Assembly (NCBI GenBank): GCA_018898455.1
Contig: JAHIJO010000147.1
Coordinates: 1 to 37,775 of the forward strand
Length of the DNA stretch: 37,775 bases
Source: Verrucomicrobiota bacterium
GTDB taxonomy: Bacteria; Verrucomicrobiota; Kiritimatiellia; JAAZAB01
Reading direction: 5' to 3'
Made by a program: the position numbers and the translations under genes. Positions 9,085 through 17,433 of the stretch are shown in pieces. The notes beneath the pieces were generated by a model. That model saw nothing but the letters and a program-made list of their open reading frames with translations. It was not told the DNA's origin and searched no databases. Each line of letters opens with the position of its first letter. The stretch's first letter is position 1.

Positions 9085-10356
9085 TTACAGCAGTTGTGCG
9101 GCAGCCTTGCGAATTGCACTGATGGTATCTTGAATATCCTGCCCGGTCATGACCGAAGGGATCGGCATGATCACACTGCGCTCCATCAGGGCGTCCGAAA
9201 CCGGCAGCGCTCCCTTGGTATAGCTATATACGCTATGTTTGTTGGCCGGCAGAGTCCATGGGAAACCGTCCGGACTGTTGCTGTGCTTCTCCACGAGTGA
9301 GTGGATGTTGAAATAGACGTGCATCCCAAAATCGGCGACGCGCAGGGTTGGCGACATGCCGGCAAAAATATTGTCAGCATTGAGAGCCTTGGCAAACTTC
9401 CCGGCCCGGCCCGCGTCCGGAAGCATCATGATCAGGAAGGCGGCAGTGTCGCCCCGCGTATCGTTCAAACGCCGGAAGGTCAATCCCTGGATATCGGCAA
9501 CGCCTTTCTTGATTTGAGCCTTGGCCTTGCGCATCGCCGCGACAACAAGCGGCAGTTTTTTCAACTGAACGCGGCCGATGGCGCCGGCAATTTCGTTGAG
9601 CCGGCCTCCGAATCCCCACAGGGCATAGGGTCCGTTTTCCATGACCAGACGTCCGCCGATCCGCGGATAGCCGAGATCATGAATCGCCGAGGCGCGGCGG
9701 AACAGATGCGTCGAATTTGTAACCAGCATCCCTCCTTCGCCGGTGGTCATGTTCTTGTTGAGTTGAAAGCTGAAGATGCCCAGCGTGCCCATGGATCCGA
9801 CTTGTCGGCCCCGGAATGAGCCGCCGTTGCACTGGGCGCAATCTTCGAGGACGGGAATCTTGTGTCTGCGGGCCACCTTCAGGATGGCCGCCATATCGGC
9901 CGGCGCGCCGCTCATGTGGACCCCCACGATCAAGCGCGTGCGCCGGGTAATGCGCTGCTCCAGCCGTCGCGGGTCGAGGGTGAACGAATCGTCAATGTCC
10001 GCCAAAACCGGGATAGCGCCCAGCCGCACGATACTGGCAACGATGGCGATCCACATGTAGGCCGGCACGATAACCTCGGCGCCCGGCCCAATGCCCAGAG
10101 CCGCCATGGCCGTGGCCAGGGCCTGGGTGCCGCTGCTGACAGCCAAGGCGTGTTTCACACCGTTGACCCTGGCAAACTCATCTTCCAAGCGATCCACCTC
10201 GAACCCGCATTTTGGCCCATAATACCGGAAGGGGCTCTTGGCCCTGATAACGCGCAACGCGGCCCGTTCTTCCTGACGGTCGAACCAGTTGGCGCCAGGG
10301 AACTCAAAGGGCAAGGGTTTCTTACGCAGTAGACAATTATCATCACGTTTCTTCAT
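9085..10356 (-). CDS. DegT/DnrJ/EryC1/StrS-family PLP-dependent aminotransferase
   Basis: VPAYMWIAIVASIVRLGAIPVLADID..VLEDCAQCNGGSFRGRQVGSMGTLGIFSFQLNKNMTTGEGGMLVT, with the PLP lysine context. Confidence 0.93.
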   Translation of the reverse strand: MKKRDDNCLLRKKPLPFEFPGANWFDRQEERAALRVIRAKSPFRYYGPKCGFEVDRLEDEFARVNGVKHALAVSSGTQALATAMAALGIGPGAEVIVPAYMWIAIVASIVRLGAIPVLADIDDSFTLDPRRLEQRITRRTRLIVGVHMSGAPADMAAILKVARRHKIPVLEDCAQCNGGSFRGRQVGSMGTLGIFSFQLNKNMTTGEGGMLVTNSTHLFRRASAIHDLGYPRIGGRLVMENGPYALWGFGGRLNEIAGAIGRVQLKKLPLVVAAMRKAKAQIKKGVADIQGLTFRRLNDTRGDTAAFLIMMLPDAGRAGKFAKALNADNIFAGMSPTLRVADFGMHVYFNIHSLVEKHSNSPDGFPWTLPANKHSVYSYTKGALPVSDALMERSVIMPIPSVMTGQDIQDTISAIRKAAAQLL

Positions 10357-10378
10357 AGGTATCTTCCTTTCTCTCTAC

Positions 10379-12406
10379 TCACCTTTCCACAAACGGCAGG
10401 CACGTCATACGCAACTCCGTGCAACCCATCGGCAACAGGGTTAGGTCCACAGGAGTATCGTCGATCTCAAGCATGCCCGCAGCGGGCATCGGCGGTGTTT
10501 CCGGCCTTTCCGGAGTACCCGCAAGCCCCCAGTTGGTCACACGGCGGCCGCGCACCTGCAACCCGACCGGGGCATACTGCCATGCCTTTTTCAAGCCTGG
10601 GTTCGCCATGCGGACCAGACGGCAGGAATGCTCCGGATTCCTTGGATCGACGTCCAACGCCGCATTCCATAAGGAACCCGCCGCCGGAAAGAGATGCCAA
10701 CGCTCCCGGATGTTGTCCGGTCCGATCTGCCCTTCGCCCGCGAACTCCCACCGTGCCGAGACCGGCAACGCAAACACGAGAGGACCACGCTGAATGGCCG
10801 CGCCGGGCACGCAACCTTCTTCATGGTGCCAGACAAGTTGCAGCGGGAAATCAAACGCAATCTCCACGAGGTCGCCGGATTTCCACTCGCGATCGACCTT
10901 CAGCATACTCCCGGTCTGCACGACGACATCCAATGCAGATCCATTAACCGTCACGACCGCGCCCCGCGCCCAAGTCGGAATCCGCAACTCCAACGGGAAC
11001 CGCGCCGCTTGCGCGAGCCGCAGCTCCAAGCGCACACGATCATCGAAAGGATAGTCGGTATCCATAATCAGTTCCAGGCGGTTGCTGTCTTCCATCGGCG
11101 CCATGAACTGGCAAGGCATGTAGTACACTACGGCTACCCCGCCCGACTGTCCTCGCGCCACCGCGTGTTCGACATGCCGAGGGAACGCCTCAGCCGAAAA
11201 AACATTGCAGCAACCCGGACCGTGCTGCATGTCGAACCATCCGTGATTGACACCATACTTGTCCCCATCACGCGTCGTGCGCATCCATGGGGCGAGGACA
11301 AGCTGATTCGGCGCCGATTGATATTGAAGTGCCACGCCGTCTTTAGTCTTGCTGCCCCAATATCCGTTGTAGAGGGCGCGCTCGGCCCAGTCCGCAAACC
11401 GCACCTGGCCGGTTACGTTGAACAGCGTCCGGCAGGCCGTCGGCCACTCGATGAAGTTGCAGTGTTCGGTCGTCTTGCGCGGATCTTTCGCTTCGTATGC
11501 CTCCCATCCCACCGGATAGCCGGAGACTTGTCCGGCAATCTCCATAACTCGTTCGGCGCCGCGAATCGCCATCGCCAAGTCGTCCGGGTCGGCAGTCAAC
11601 AGCAACATGACGGCAGGCGCTTGGATGGCATGCGAGATATCGTTCATATGTCCGCTCGACCAGTGCTCCTCGGTCCCCGATGTCTCCAGTTGCGTCCGGA
11701 TTGCCTCCCGTATGTGTCCGTAGCAGATGCGCAATCGTGTCGGAATGCGCGCGTCGCCAGTCAACGCATGCGCCGCCATCAGCATTCCACGAAACAGCGC
11801 TTTCGGATGGTCCCAACGCGTGCCCGGAACCGTGGACGGCATGCTCGGGTAACCGATGCCGCCCATGTAGGCGGCATCGGTTACCAGAAACTCGCTCAAC
11901 CGCCGGGCCGCCTCTCTGATGGCTGCATCCCCCGTCACACGGTACTCGAACAGCAACGTCTCCAGCATGTCGGATTCGGCGATCAGTTCCCAGCACGGGC
12001 CGTGATGGTCCCCCGCATCGCGGGCTCCCATGTATCCGTCCGGATCCTGGGAGGCGAGCAGGCGCGGCAACACCGTGCCACGAAAGTACCGTGCCGTTTC
12101 CGAGTCCGGCAACAGCCAGGCCAGCTTGCCGAGCCCACGCAAGATGTACATCCCCAAGTGGTTTCCATCATACGCCACCCCCGGGGCCTCCCAGTTGCGT
12201 TCCCATTCGATGCGGGCACTGTAGACCGGGTGATCAGCGTGAATCATCCGGCGCGTCCACCCCTGTTCCACCACTTCCAATACCTCTCGAAGCCGTCCGC
12301 ACGGGACCGTGCCGGACGGATTTGCCGAAGTGTAAGCAGGAGCGGTCAAGATCTTCCCGCCGGCGCAACAACCCGACTGTCCGCATGAGTTGTTTCGTCC
12401 GCTCAT
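10379..12406 (-). CDS. GH127/DUF1680-family beta-L-arabinofuranosidase-like protein
   Basis: ExC motif (TEHCNFIEWPTACRTLF) and CC motif (GPGCCNVFSAEAFPRHV), as in the zinc/cysteine site of GH127. Confidence 0.8.
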   Translation of the reverse strand: MSGRNNSCGQSGCCAGGKILTAPAYTSANPSGTVPCGRLREVLEVVEQGWTRRMIHADHPVYSARIEWERNWEAPGVAYDGNHLGMYILRGLGKLAWLLPDSETARYFRGTVLPRLLASQDPDGYMGARDAGDHHGPCWELIAESDMLETLLFEYRVTGDAAIREAARRLSEFLVTDAAYMGGIGYPSMPSTVPGTRWDHPKALFRGMLMAAHALTGDARIPTRLRICYGHIREAIRTQLETSGTEEHWSSGHMNDISHAIQAPAVMLLLTADPDDLAMAIRGAERVMEIAGQVSGYPVGWEAYEAKDPRKTTEHCNFIEWPTACRTLFNVTGQVRFADWAERALYNGYWGSKTKDGVALQYQSAPNQLVLAPWMRTTRDGDKYGVNHGWFDMQHGPGCCNVFSAEAFPRHVEHAVARGQSGGVAVVYYMPCQFMAPMEDSNRLELIMDTDYPFDDRVRLELRLAQAARFPLELRIPTWARGAVVTVNGSALDVVVQTGSMLKVDREWKSGDLVEIAFDFPLQLVWHHEEGCVPGAAIQRGPLVFALPVSARWEFAGEGQIGPDNIRERWHLFPAAGSLWNAALDVDPRNPEHSCRLVRMANPGLKKAWQYAPVGLQVRGRRVTNWGLAGTPERPETPPMPAAGMLEIDDTPVDLTLLPMGCTELRMTCLPFVER

Positions 12407-12442
12407 ACCTTATGCGCCCTTTCTGTTCCTATCCGGCACTTG

Positions 12443-12474
12443 CCTATCTGTGCATTCGCACAGGCAGGTTCTAC
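12443..12474 (-). repeat. REP-like hairpin (GTAG + stem-loop, minus orientation)
   Basis: CCTATCTGTGC-attc-GCACAGGCAGG (9 of 11 paired), followed by ttCTAC, which reads GTAG on the minus strand. Confidence 0.55.
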
Positions 12475-12504
12475 GGCGGCCATCGTCGCATTTTCTCGTG
12501 ACCA

Positions 12505-12607
12505 GTAATGGGGCAGTTACGGGGGGACGTAGCGGAACGCCTTCGCGTTCCGACGGCGCCGGAAGCGGCGCCGCTACGAGCGTCCCCCCTCGTGACTGAG
12601 GCATTAC
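12505..12607. mobile_element. MITE-like 103-bp inverted-repeat element containing a REPIN-like double hairpin (12529-12577)
   Basis: Ends GTAATG...CATTAC; imperfect terminal inverted repeats GTAATGgggCAGTtACG..GGGGGACG / CGTCCCCC..CGTgACTGaggCATTAC; flanked by direct repeats CGTGACCA (12497-12504 and 12608-12615). Confidence 0.75.
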
Positions 12608-12619
12608 CGTGACCACTTG

Positions 12620-13657
12620 TTATCGTTTCCCTAACAGCCGATTGACAATGTATATTTCCAGTTCCTCGTAGTCCCGCGCTTTGATCATTACCTGCAACTT
12701 GTCTTCTTTCAGACTTCGTGAAATCTCAAGAAGACGCAGGAAGATCGCACGGCTGTTTTGTAAATGTTTTGTCGCGACATCATCTTTCTGTGTGCGCATG
12801 GCCTTGACATCCAGGCCGACAAATTCCCCATTCGCTCCATAGTTGTGCCGGTCCAGGATGCGCACCTGGTTGAACGCCCGGCGCAGGTCCACGGCCCCAA
12901 AGGTTTTATCCTGATCGAATTTTAAGCCGTTCTGGTCGTTCAGATGCACGGTCCACAGCTTGTCGAAAGACAGGGCAAAGCCCATTTCGTCCGAGGGATC
13001 CAGGCCAGCCAGGATGGCGTGGGCGCTCTCGATATTCACTCCCACGCGCACTGGATCAATACTGCGGAATCCAAGGGCAATGGCATGCCCGGTCGTTGGA
13101 ATATAGGTATGATCCATGGGCTCGTTGGGTTTCGGTTCGATTGCAATGCGGATGTTCCGGTCATAGGCCAGCATGACATTCAGAGCATCGAGAATGCGGT
13201 CGGTCGCCCAGGCGCTGTCTTTCGCCTCGCGGATATAGGTTCCCTCGCGGGCCAGCCACAGCACAATCAGGTTCGTACCCAGCGCATTGGCAATGTCCAC
13301 ACAGCGCTTACTGCGTTCCAAGGCATAGGCGCGACATTTGGGATCGTTGGACGTATAGCCGCCATCCACAGTGCGCGGATCCTCCCAAAGGCGCGGCGCC
13401 ACGAATTCCGCTGTGAGGCCCTGCACGTCCAGCGCGCGTTTCACGGCGCCGGCCTTCTTGACGATTTGTTCCGGAGTGAGCCGGTTCATGTCCGGCACCG
13501 CATCGTCATCATGGAATTGAACGCCGTCGAATCCCAGTTTCTTGTAGAACGCTAATTTTCGGTTAAAGACAATGCTCTTGCGCACGGTCGGCCCGAACGG
13601 ATCGGCGCCCTCATGAATGTTCCACGGACCGAATGAGAATTTGAATTTTCCTGCCAT
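12620..13657 (-). CDS. xylA: Xylose isomerase
   Basis: FSFGPWNIHEGADPFG, GFDGVQFHDDDAVP, IRIAIEPKPNEPMDHTYIPTTGHAI, VGVNIESAHAILAG. Start at MAGKF (13657) with an AGGAGG-like RBS. Confidence 0.95.
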   Translation of the reverse strand: MAGKFKFSFGPWNIHEGADPFGPTVRKSIVFNRKLAFYKKLGFDGVQFHDDDAVPDMNRLTPEQIVKKAGAVKRALDVQGLTAEFVAPRLWEDPRTVDGGYTSNDPKCRAYALERSKRCVDIANALGTNLIVLWLAREGTYIREAKDSAWATDRILDALNVMLAYDRNIRIAIEPKPNEPMDHTYIPTTGHAIALGFRSIDPVRVGVNIESAHAILAGLDPSDEMGFALSFDKLWTVHLNDQNGLKFDQDKTFGAVDLRRAFNQVRILDRHNYGANGEFVGLDVKAMRTQKDDVATKHLQNSRAIFLRLLEISRSLKEDKLQVMIKARDYEELEIYIVNRLLGKR

Positions 13658-13695
13658 GTTCTGTTTCCTCCTATTTGTTGTTGTGATTATCTGTA

Positions 13696-15885
13696 TCATT
13701 GCGAAACTATCAACGCGCGGACATCCAAACTGTTAACGGTCAATGTAATATCGTCTCCCTTGCGGGACAACGGCTCGCCCAGCAGATCCTCCACAGTCCG
13801 CCAGCCGGCCACCGAAATCGATTCTTGCACGGGCAACTCGCCTAGGTTGGTCAACAGCCACGCTTCCTTGCCGGGAATCGCCCGCTTGCGCAGGATCAAC
13901 TTCCCCTGGTGCGCGCTGGTCACGCCGCATTTTTGCAGGAGCGCCGTAATGCAGGCGCGCGTTTCGTCGTCACGGTAGGCCACGCCGTTATGGCCCACAT
14001 AGGTGCCCAGGAGAATGGCTACCCCCTGCCCCGCCTTGCGCCACACACCGACTGCGTTGCGCCCATATAACAGGCAGGGCTCCCCCTGCTGAACGGCAAA
14101 GGTTTCGATATAGACGTTGGCCCGCAACCGATGGCCGGCCAGAAGTCCTGTACCCTCCAGCATGGCGGCATCCAGATACTCGCCCCAGGTCCGCGGTGTG
14201 GGCGACCAGCAGGTCCCGCCATCCGGCTCACGCACCATGGTAAAGCTTTGCTGGCGCACGCCAAAGAGTTCGCGCATGACCGGCGAAAGTTCCCCCCGGT
14301 TACAAAAAGCGTATTCGTCGATGCGCCCCGGCGCGGCCTCGCTGATCAGGATGCCGCCCTGCTCAACATAATGAACCAGTTTGCGCGCCAAGCTCTCGGA
14401 GAGCGACAGAGGAAACGGAAAAATCAATGTCTTGTATTTTGAGATGCAAGACTCATCCAGTTCCGAGACTTCGACAAAATCCATGGGAATCCCCGCCTCC
14501 CACAGGATGCGATGCCAGCCTTGGACGCTCATGCGCAGGTTTCCCCCGCCCTGGTTCATCGTGGCGCAGAACTGATAATTCCATTCGTTAATCAGAATAC
14601 CGACCTCCGCACCGGGCCATGAAGGCTTGCCAAACAAATCGGCGTGGTGATTGAGCGCCTGGCCGATCCGCCCCGCTTCTTCGAAGCGCGGGGTTGTATC
14701 GCCCTCGCTGTCAAGCAGGCTGAAGCCGTTTAACTCATGAGCCATGATCTCGGCTCGCGTTACCCAAAACGAAATGGCAGACACCCCCGATCCGACTGCC
14801 GTCAGCATCCAGCGCCGGATGTCTTCCGGAAACGGCACACGGCCCTTATGGAACCCAGTACTGACCGGTCCGCCCTGGAACTCGGCGGCCCAGACCGGCG
14901 CGCCACGCCGATTGCAGGAGCGAATGTAATCGAAGTTCTGCGCCACCTTGTAGAGTTCGCCCAACAGCGCCTCGTGCGGCTCATCGGGTTTCACCCCATG
15001 ATAGAGCGCGGAACCCCAGGCCGGATAGCAGGAGGAACCCAAGAAATCCTGACAGCGGGCATAAGTCCAGTCCTGCCCGGCGCCGATGATTGGTCCGCCC
15101 TTGTGGGCAAAGACCGGGCGCTTCAGTGGGTCGGTCTCGTAAATGGCCGCCGCCCGGGAGCGTAAAATGCGGGCCAGGCGTTCGTTGTCGAGGAAATACT
15201 GCCAAGCCACGTTCACGGCCACGGACTGCTTCATAACACAGCGATCCGGGGCAATGACCGACCAATCGGCATAACGTGTGTTCCAGGCCCGGTTGAGCGC
15301 GTCAAGATCATTGGCGTGCATTTCCTTAAGCCAGTCGCGAAACGCCTTCAGGGTATGCGGACAATAACATACCGCCTGCCCGGCAAAAGCGACCGACCAG
15401 TACCCGATTTCCTGCCATGTGTTCCAGATCACGACGTTTTCATAACGCCCCAGCGTTTGCACCAGTTGCCGGATGAACCGGAGCTGATCGGCCATGGCGC
15501 CGGGATGATCATAACACGGACCAGGTTTACCGTCGGCCGGCATGGTGGTCTGCGCTTCGTAGGCCATGGGCAGACCATTCTGGCCGACCATGCGGCAATC
15601 CTGGTGTTTTTGCCACAACCAGGCCGGCGCCTGTTCACAGGTAAGGCCCAGATACACGCCTAAATCCAGCCGGGCCGCATGTTCAATCAAAGCTTCATAA
15701 CGGGAGAAATCGTATTGACCCTCCAACGGCTCGTCAATCATCCAGTGTTCCTGGAGTTTGATCAGATTGAAGCCATGGCGCTTCAGATTTTCCATATCCT
15801 TCTTGAGTTCCAACATGGGCGGCATCGGCTCGCGGCACAAATGGGATCCCAATGGAAATAATTGCTTAAATTGACATGCATTCAT
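13696..15885 (-). CDS. GH42-like beta-galactosidase-family protein
   Basis: LKKDMENLKRHGFNLIKLQEHWMIDEPLEGQYDFSRYEALIEHAARLDLGVYLGLTCEQAPAWLW; putative acid/base region NVVIWNTWQEIGYWS; nucleophile region APVWAAEFQGGP. Confidence 0.85.
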   Translation of the reverse strand: MNACQFKQLFPLGSHLCREPMPPMLELKKDMENLKRHGFNLIKLQEHWMIDEPLEGQYDFSRYEALIEHAARLDLGVYLGLTCEQAPAWLWQKHQDCRMVGQNGLPMAYEAQTTMPADGKPGPCYDHPGAMADQLRFIRQLVQTLGRYENVVIWNTWQEIGYWSVAFAGQAVCYCPHTLKAFRDWLKEMHANDLDALNRAWNTRYADWSVIAPDRCVMKQSVAVNVAWQYFLDNERLARILRSRAAAIYETDPLKRPVFAHKGGPIIGAGQDWTYARCQDFLGSSCYPAWGSALYHGVKPDEPHEALLGELYKVAQNFDYIRSCNRRGAPVWAAEFQGGPVSTGFHKGRVPFPEDIRRWMLTAVGSGVSAISFWVTRAEIMAHELNGFSLLDSEGDTTPRFEEAGRIGQALNHHADLFGKPSWPGAEVGILINEWNYQFCATMNQGGGNLRMSVQGWHRILWEAGIPMDFVEVSELDESCISKYKTLIFPFPLSLSESLARKLVHYVEQGGILISEAAPGRIDEYAFCNRGELSPVMRELFGVRQQSFTMVREPDGGTCWSPTPRTWGEYLDAAMLEGTGLLAGHRLRANVYIETFAVQQGEPCLLYGRNAVGVWRKAGQGVAILLGTYVGHNGVAYRDDETRACITALLQKCGVTSAHQGKLILRKRAIPGKEAWLLTNLGELPVQESISVAGWRTVEDLLGEPLSRKGDDITLTVNSLDVRALIVSQ

Positions 15886-16008
15886 AGACTTCTCCTGTTC
15901 GACTGGCTTTGATCATTTATCTTCAACAGAGACAACCAACAAACTTCCTTTGCGGACATGACAGAGCGTACTCCTCCTTGATACAACAATTAACAATTAT
16001 GACTCCAG

Positions 16009-17283
16009 TTACTTTATAATTTTTCTGCAAACATTCAGTATTGTGTCTTCCAATGATGAGGCGAACGGGAAAACATCGTATATTTTCGGCGCCTCATAAG
16101 CGGCATAATCAGCCTGATTATCATAGGCAGTTTTCGCGGGCCAATAACCGGTGTTGCCGTTGGCATAGCCGATAGTCAGCAGGGGTGAAAATTGCGGGCG
16201 CAGTTTAAGTCCGTATTCGCAAAACACCTCGGCCGGCAGCGCGATCAGATTCATTCCGTTCAGCCGCATGACCTGGATCGGAATATTATCCCGATATGGA
16301 TGCTGGTGCAAACCGTCAAATTCCTCATGCGCGGCTTTACGCCATTCATCCGCAAATTTCTTAAAAGCTTCTTTGCTTTCCTGGGAAAGCATTGCCCTGT
16401 ATTCACTATCTATCGCTGTCTTATCCGGCGGAACTTCCAACGGAAGGGAGATTCTTGTTTCAACTGCCGTCAGGGCGGCCGATTTTATCGGCTGACCGTT
16501 GCGCGCAATATTCAACAAATGATGTTTTAAAATCATGCCGTATAAATCCAACTCTGCCGATGTGCCCGATCCCCACTTGGTCTTGTTACAGACGGGATCA
16601 ATGTCGCCGCAAAAGCCCTGGAAACAGACACAGCGATATCCATCCATCTCCATGGCTTTGACAACAGCCCCCGGCCAGTCGGCCGAGACGGCCGTGCTCA
16701 AGCCCAGTGTTACCGCATGGCAGGCATACGCGCACAGACTAATCGGAAAATGCTTCCGCTCAAATATCACGGCGGCAATATTCGGATTGATAGGATGAAA
16801 TGATTTAAAACGGCGATTATACCCGATGGGGGCCGCCTCTTCCGACCCCATTCTCATTATGCATGGACCGCGATCAAGCGCCGCGTGGCGCGCCGCCGCC
16901 ACGGTTAATTCCGGAAGGCGCCGAACGTATTCGGGCGCAATTTCCCCAAAACCGCGCAGGAATTCAGAAGCGGGACCAGAATGCGTATGCGTGCAGGCCA
17001 GGAGAACATTGGCGATCGGAACATGATGCTCATCGGCAATCGCCTTGCGGATTGCATCCGACGTTGCCACGTCAAATCCGATCAGATCGCAGGCAATCAG
17101 AAAAAGCGTTGTTCCGCCGCCGGAAACGCATACAGCCCTGGCTTTTAAATCGTCCAATACCGTTTCCGCCCGGCGTTGGAGGTAAAATCCATAGCCGCAT
17201 AATTCCACTCCCATGGGAGGAGTAATAACGCTCTCGCCGTATCCGGCAACAAGGTCATGCGAAGCATGCGCAAAATCATTCAT
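16009..17283 (-). CDS. Neutral/alkaline non-lysosomal ceramidase-like protein
   Basis: LVAGYGESVITPPMGVELCGYG, LLACTHTHSGPASEF, CFQGFCGDIDPVCN. Confidence 0.75.
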   Translation of the reverse strand: MNDFAHASHDLVAGYGESVITPPMGVELCGYGFYLQRRAETVLDDLKARAVCVSGGGTTLFLIACDLIGFDVATSDAIRKAIADEHHVPIANVLLACTHTHSGPASEFLRGFGEIAPEYVRRLPELTVAAARHAALDRGPCIMRMGSEEAAPIGYNRRFKSFHPINPNIAAVIFERKHFPISLCAYACHAVTLGLSTAVSADWPGAVVKAMEMDGYRCVCFQGFCGDIDPVCNKTKWGSGTSAELDLYGMILKHHLLNIARNGQPIKSAALTAVETRISLPLEVPPDKTAIDSEYRAMLSQESKEAFKKFADEWRKAAHEEFDGLHQHPYRDNIPIQVMRLNGMNLIALPAEVFCEYGLKLRPQFSPLLTIGYANGNTGYWPAKTAYDNQADYAAYEAPKIYDVFPFASSLEDTILNVCRKIIK

Positions 17284-17377
17284 GATGCAATTCCTTCCGC
17301 TTTGTTTTCGAACAATGACAATTGACTCTGAATGACTCAACATTTCAGGAATAGCTGTCTCGACTTTTCCCCTCCCC

Positions 17378-17405
17378 GGCGGGCGTAACGGTTACCTCCT
17401 GCACC
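17378..17405. repeat. 28-bp perfect repeat, copy 1
   Basis: ggcgggcgtaacggttacctcctgcacc, identical to 19553-19580. Confidence 0.9.
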
Positions 17406-17433
17406 ATATCATCTTCAACCATCCCTCACGAGC

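Noticed and set aside
10694-12388. Long plus-strand ORF (564 aa) antisense to the GH127-like gene
   Set aside because: High-GC shadow ORF; the minus strand has clear GH127 motifs and the plus translation is rich in R/H/P with no recognisable domain.
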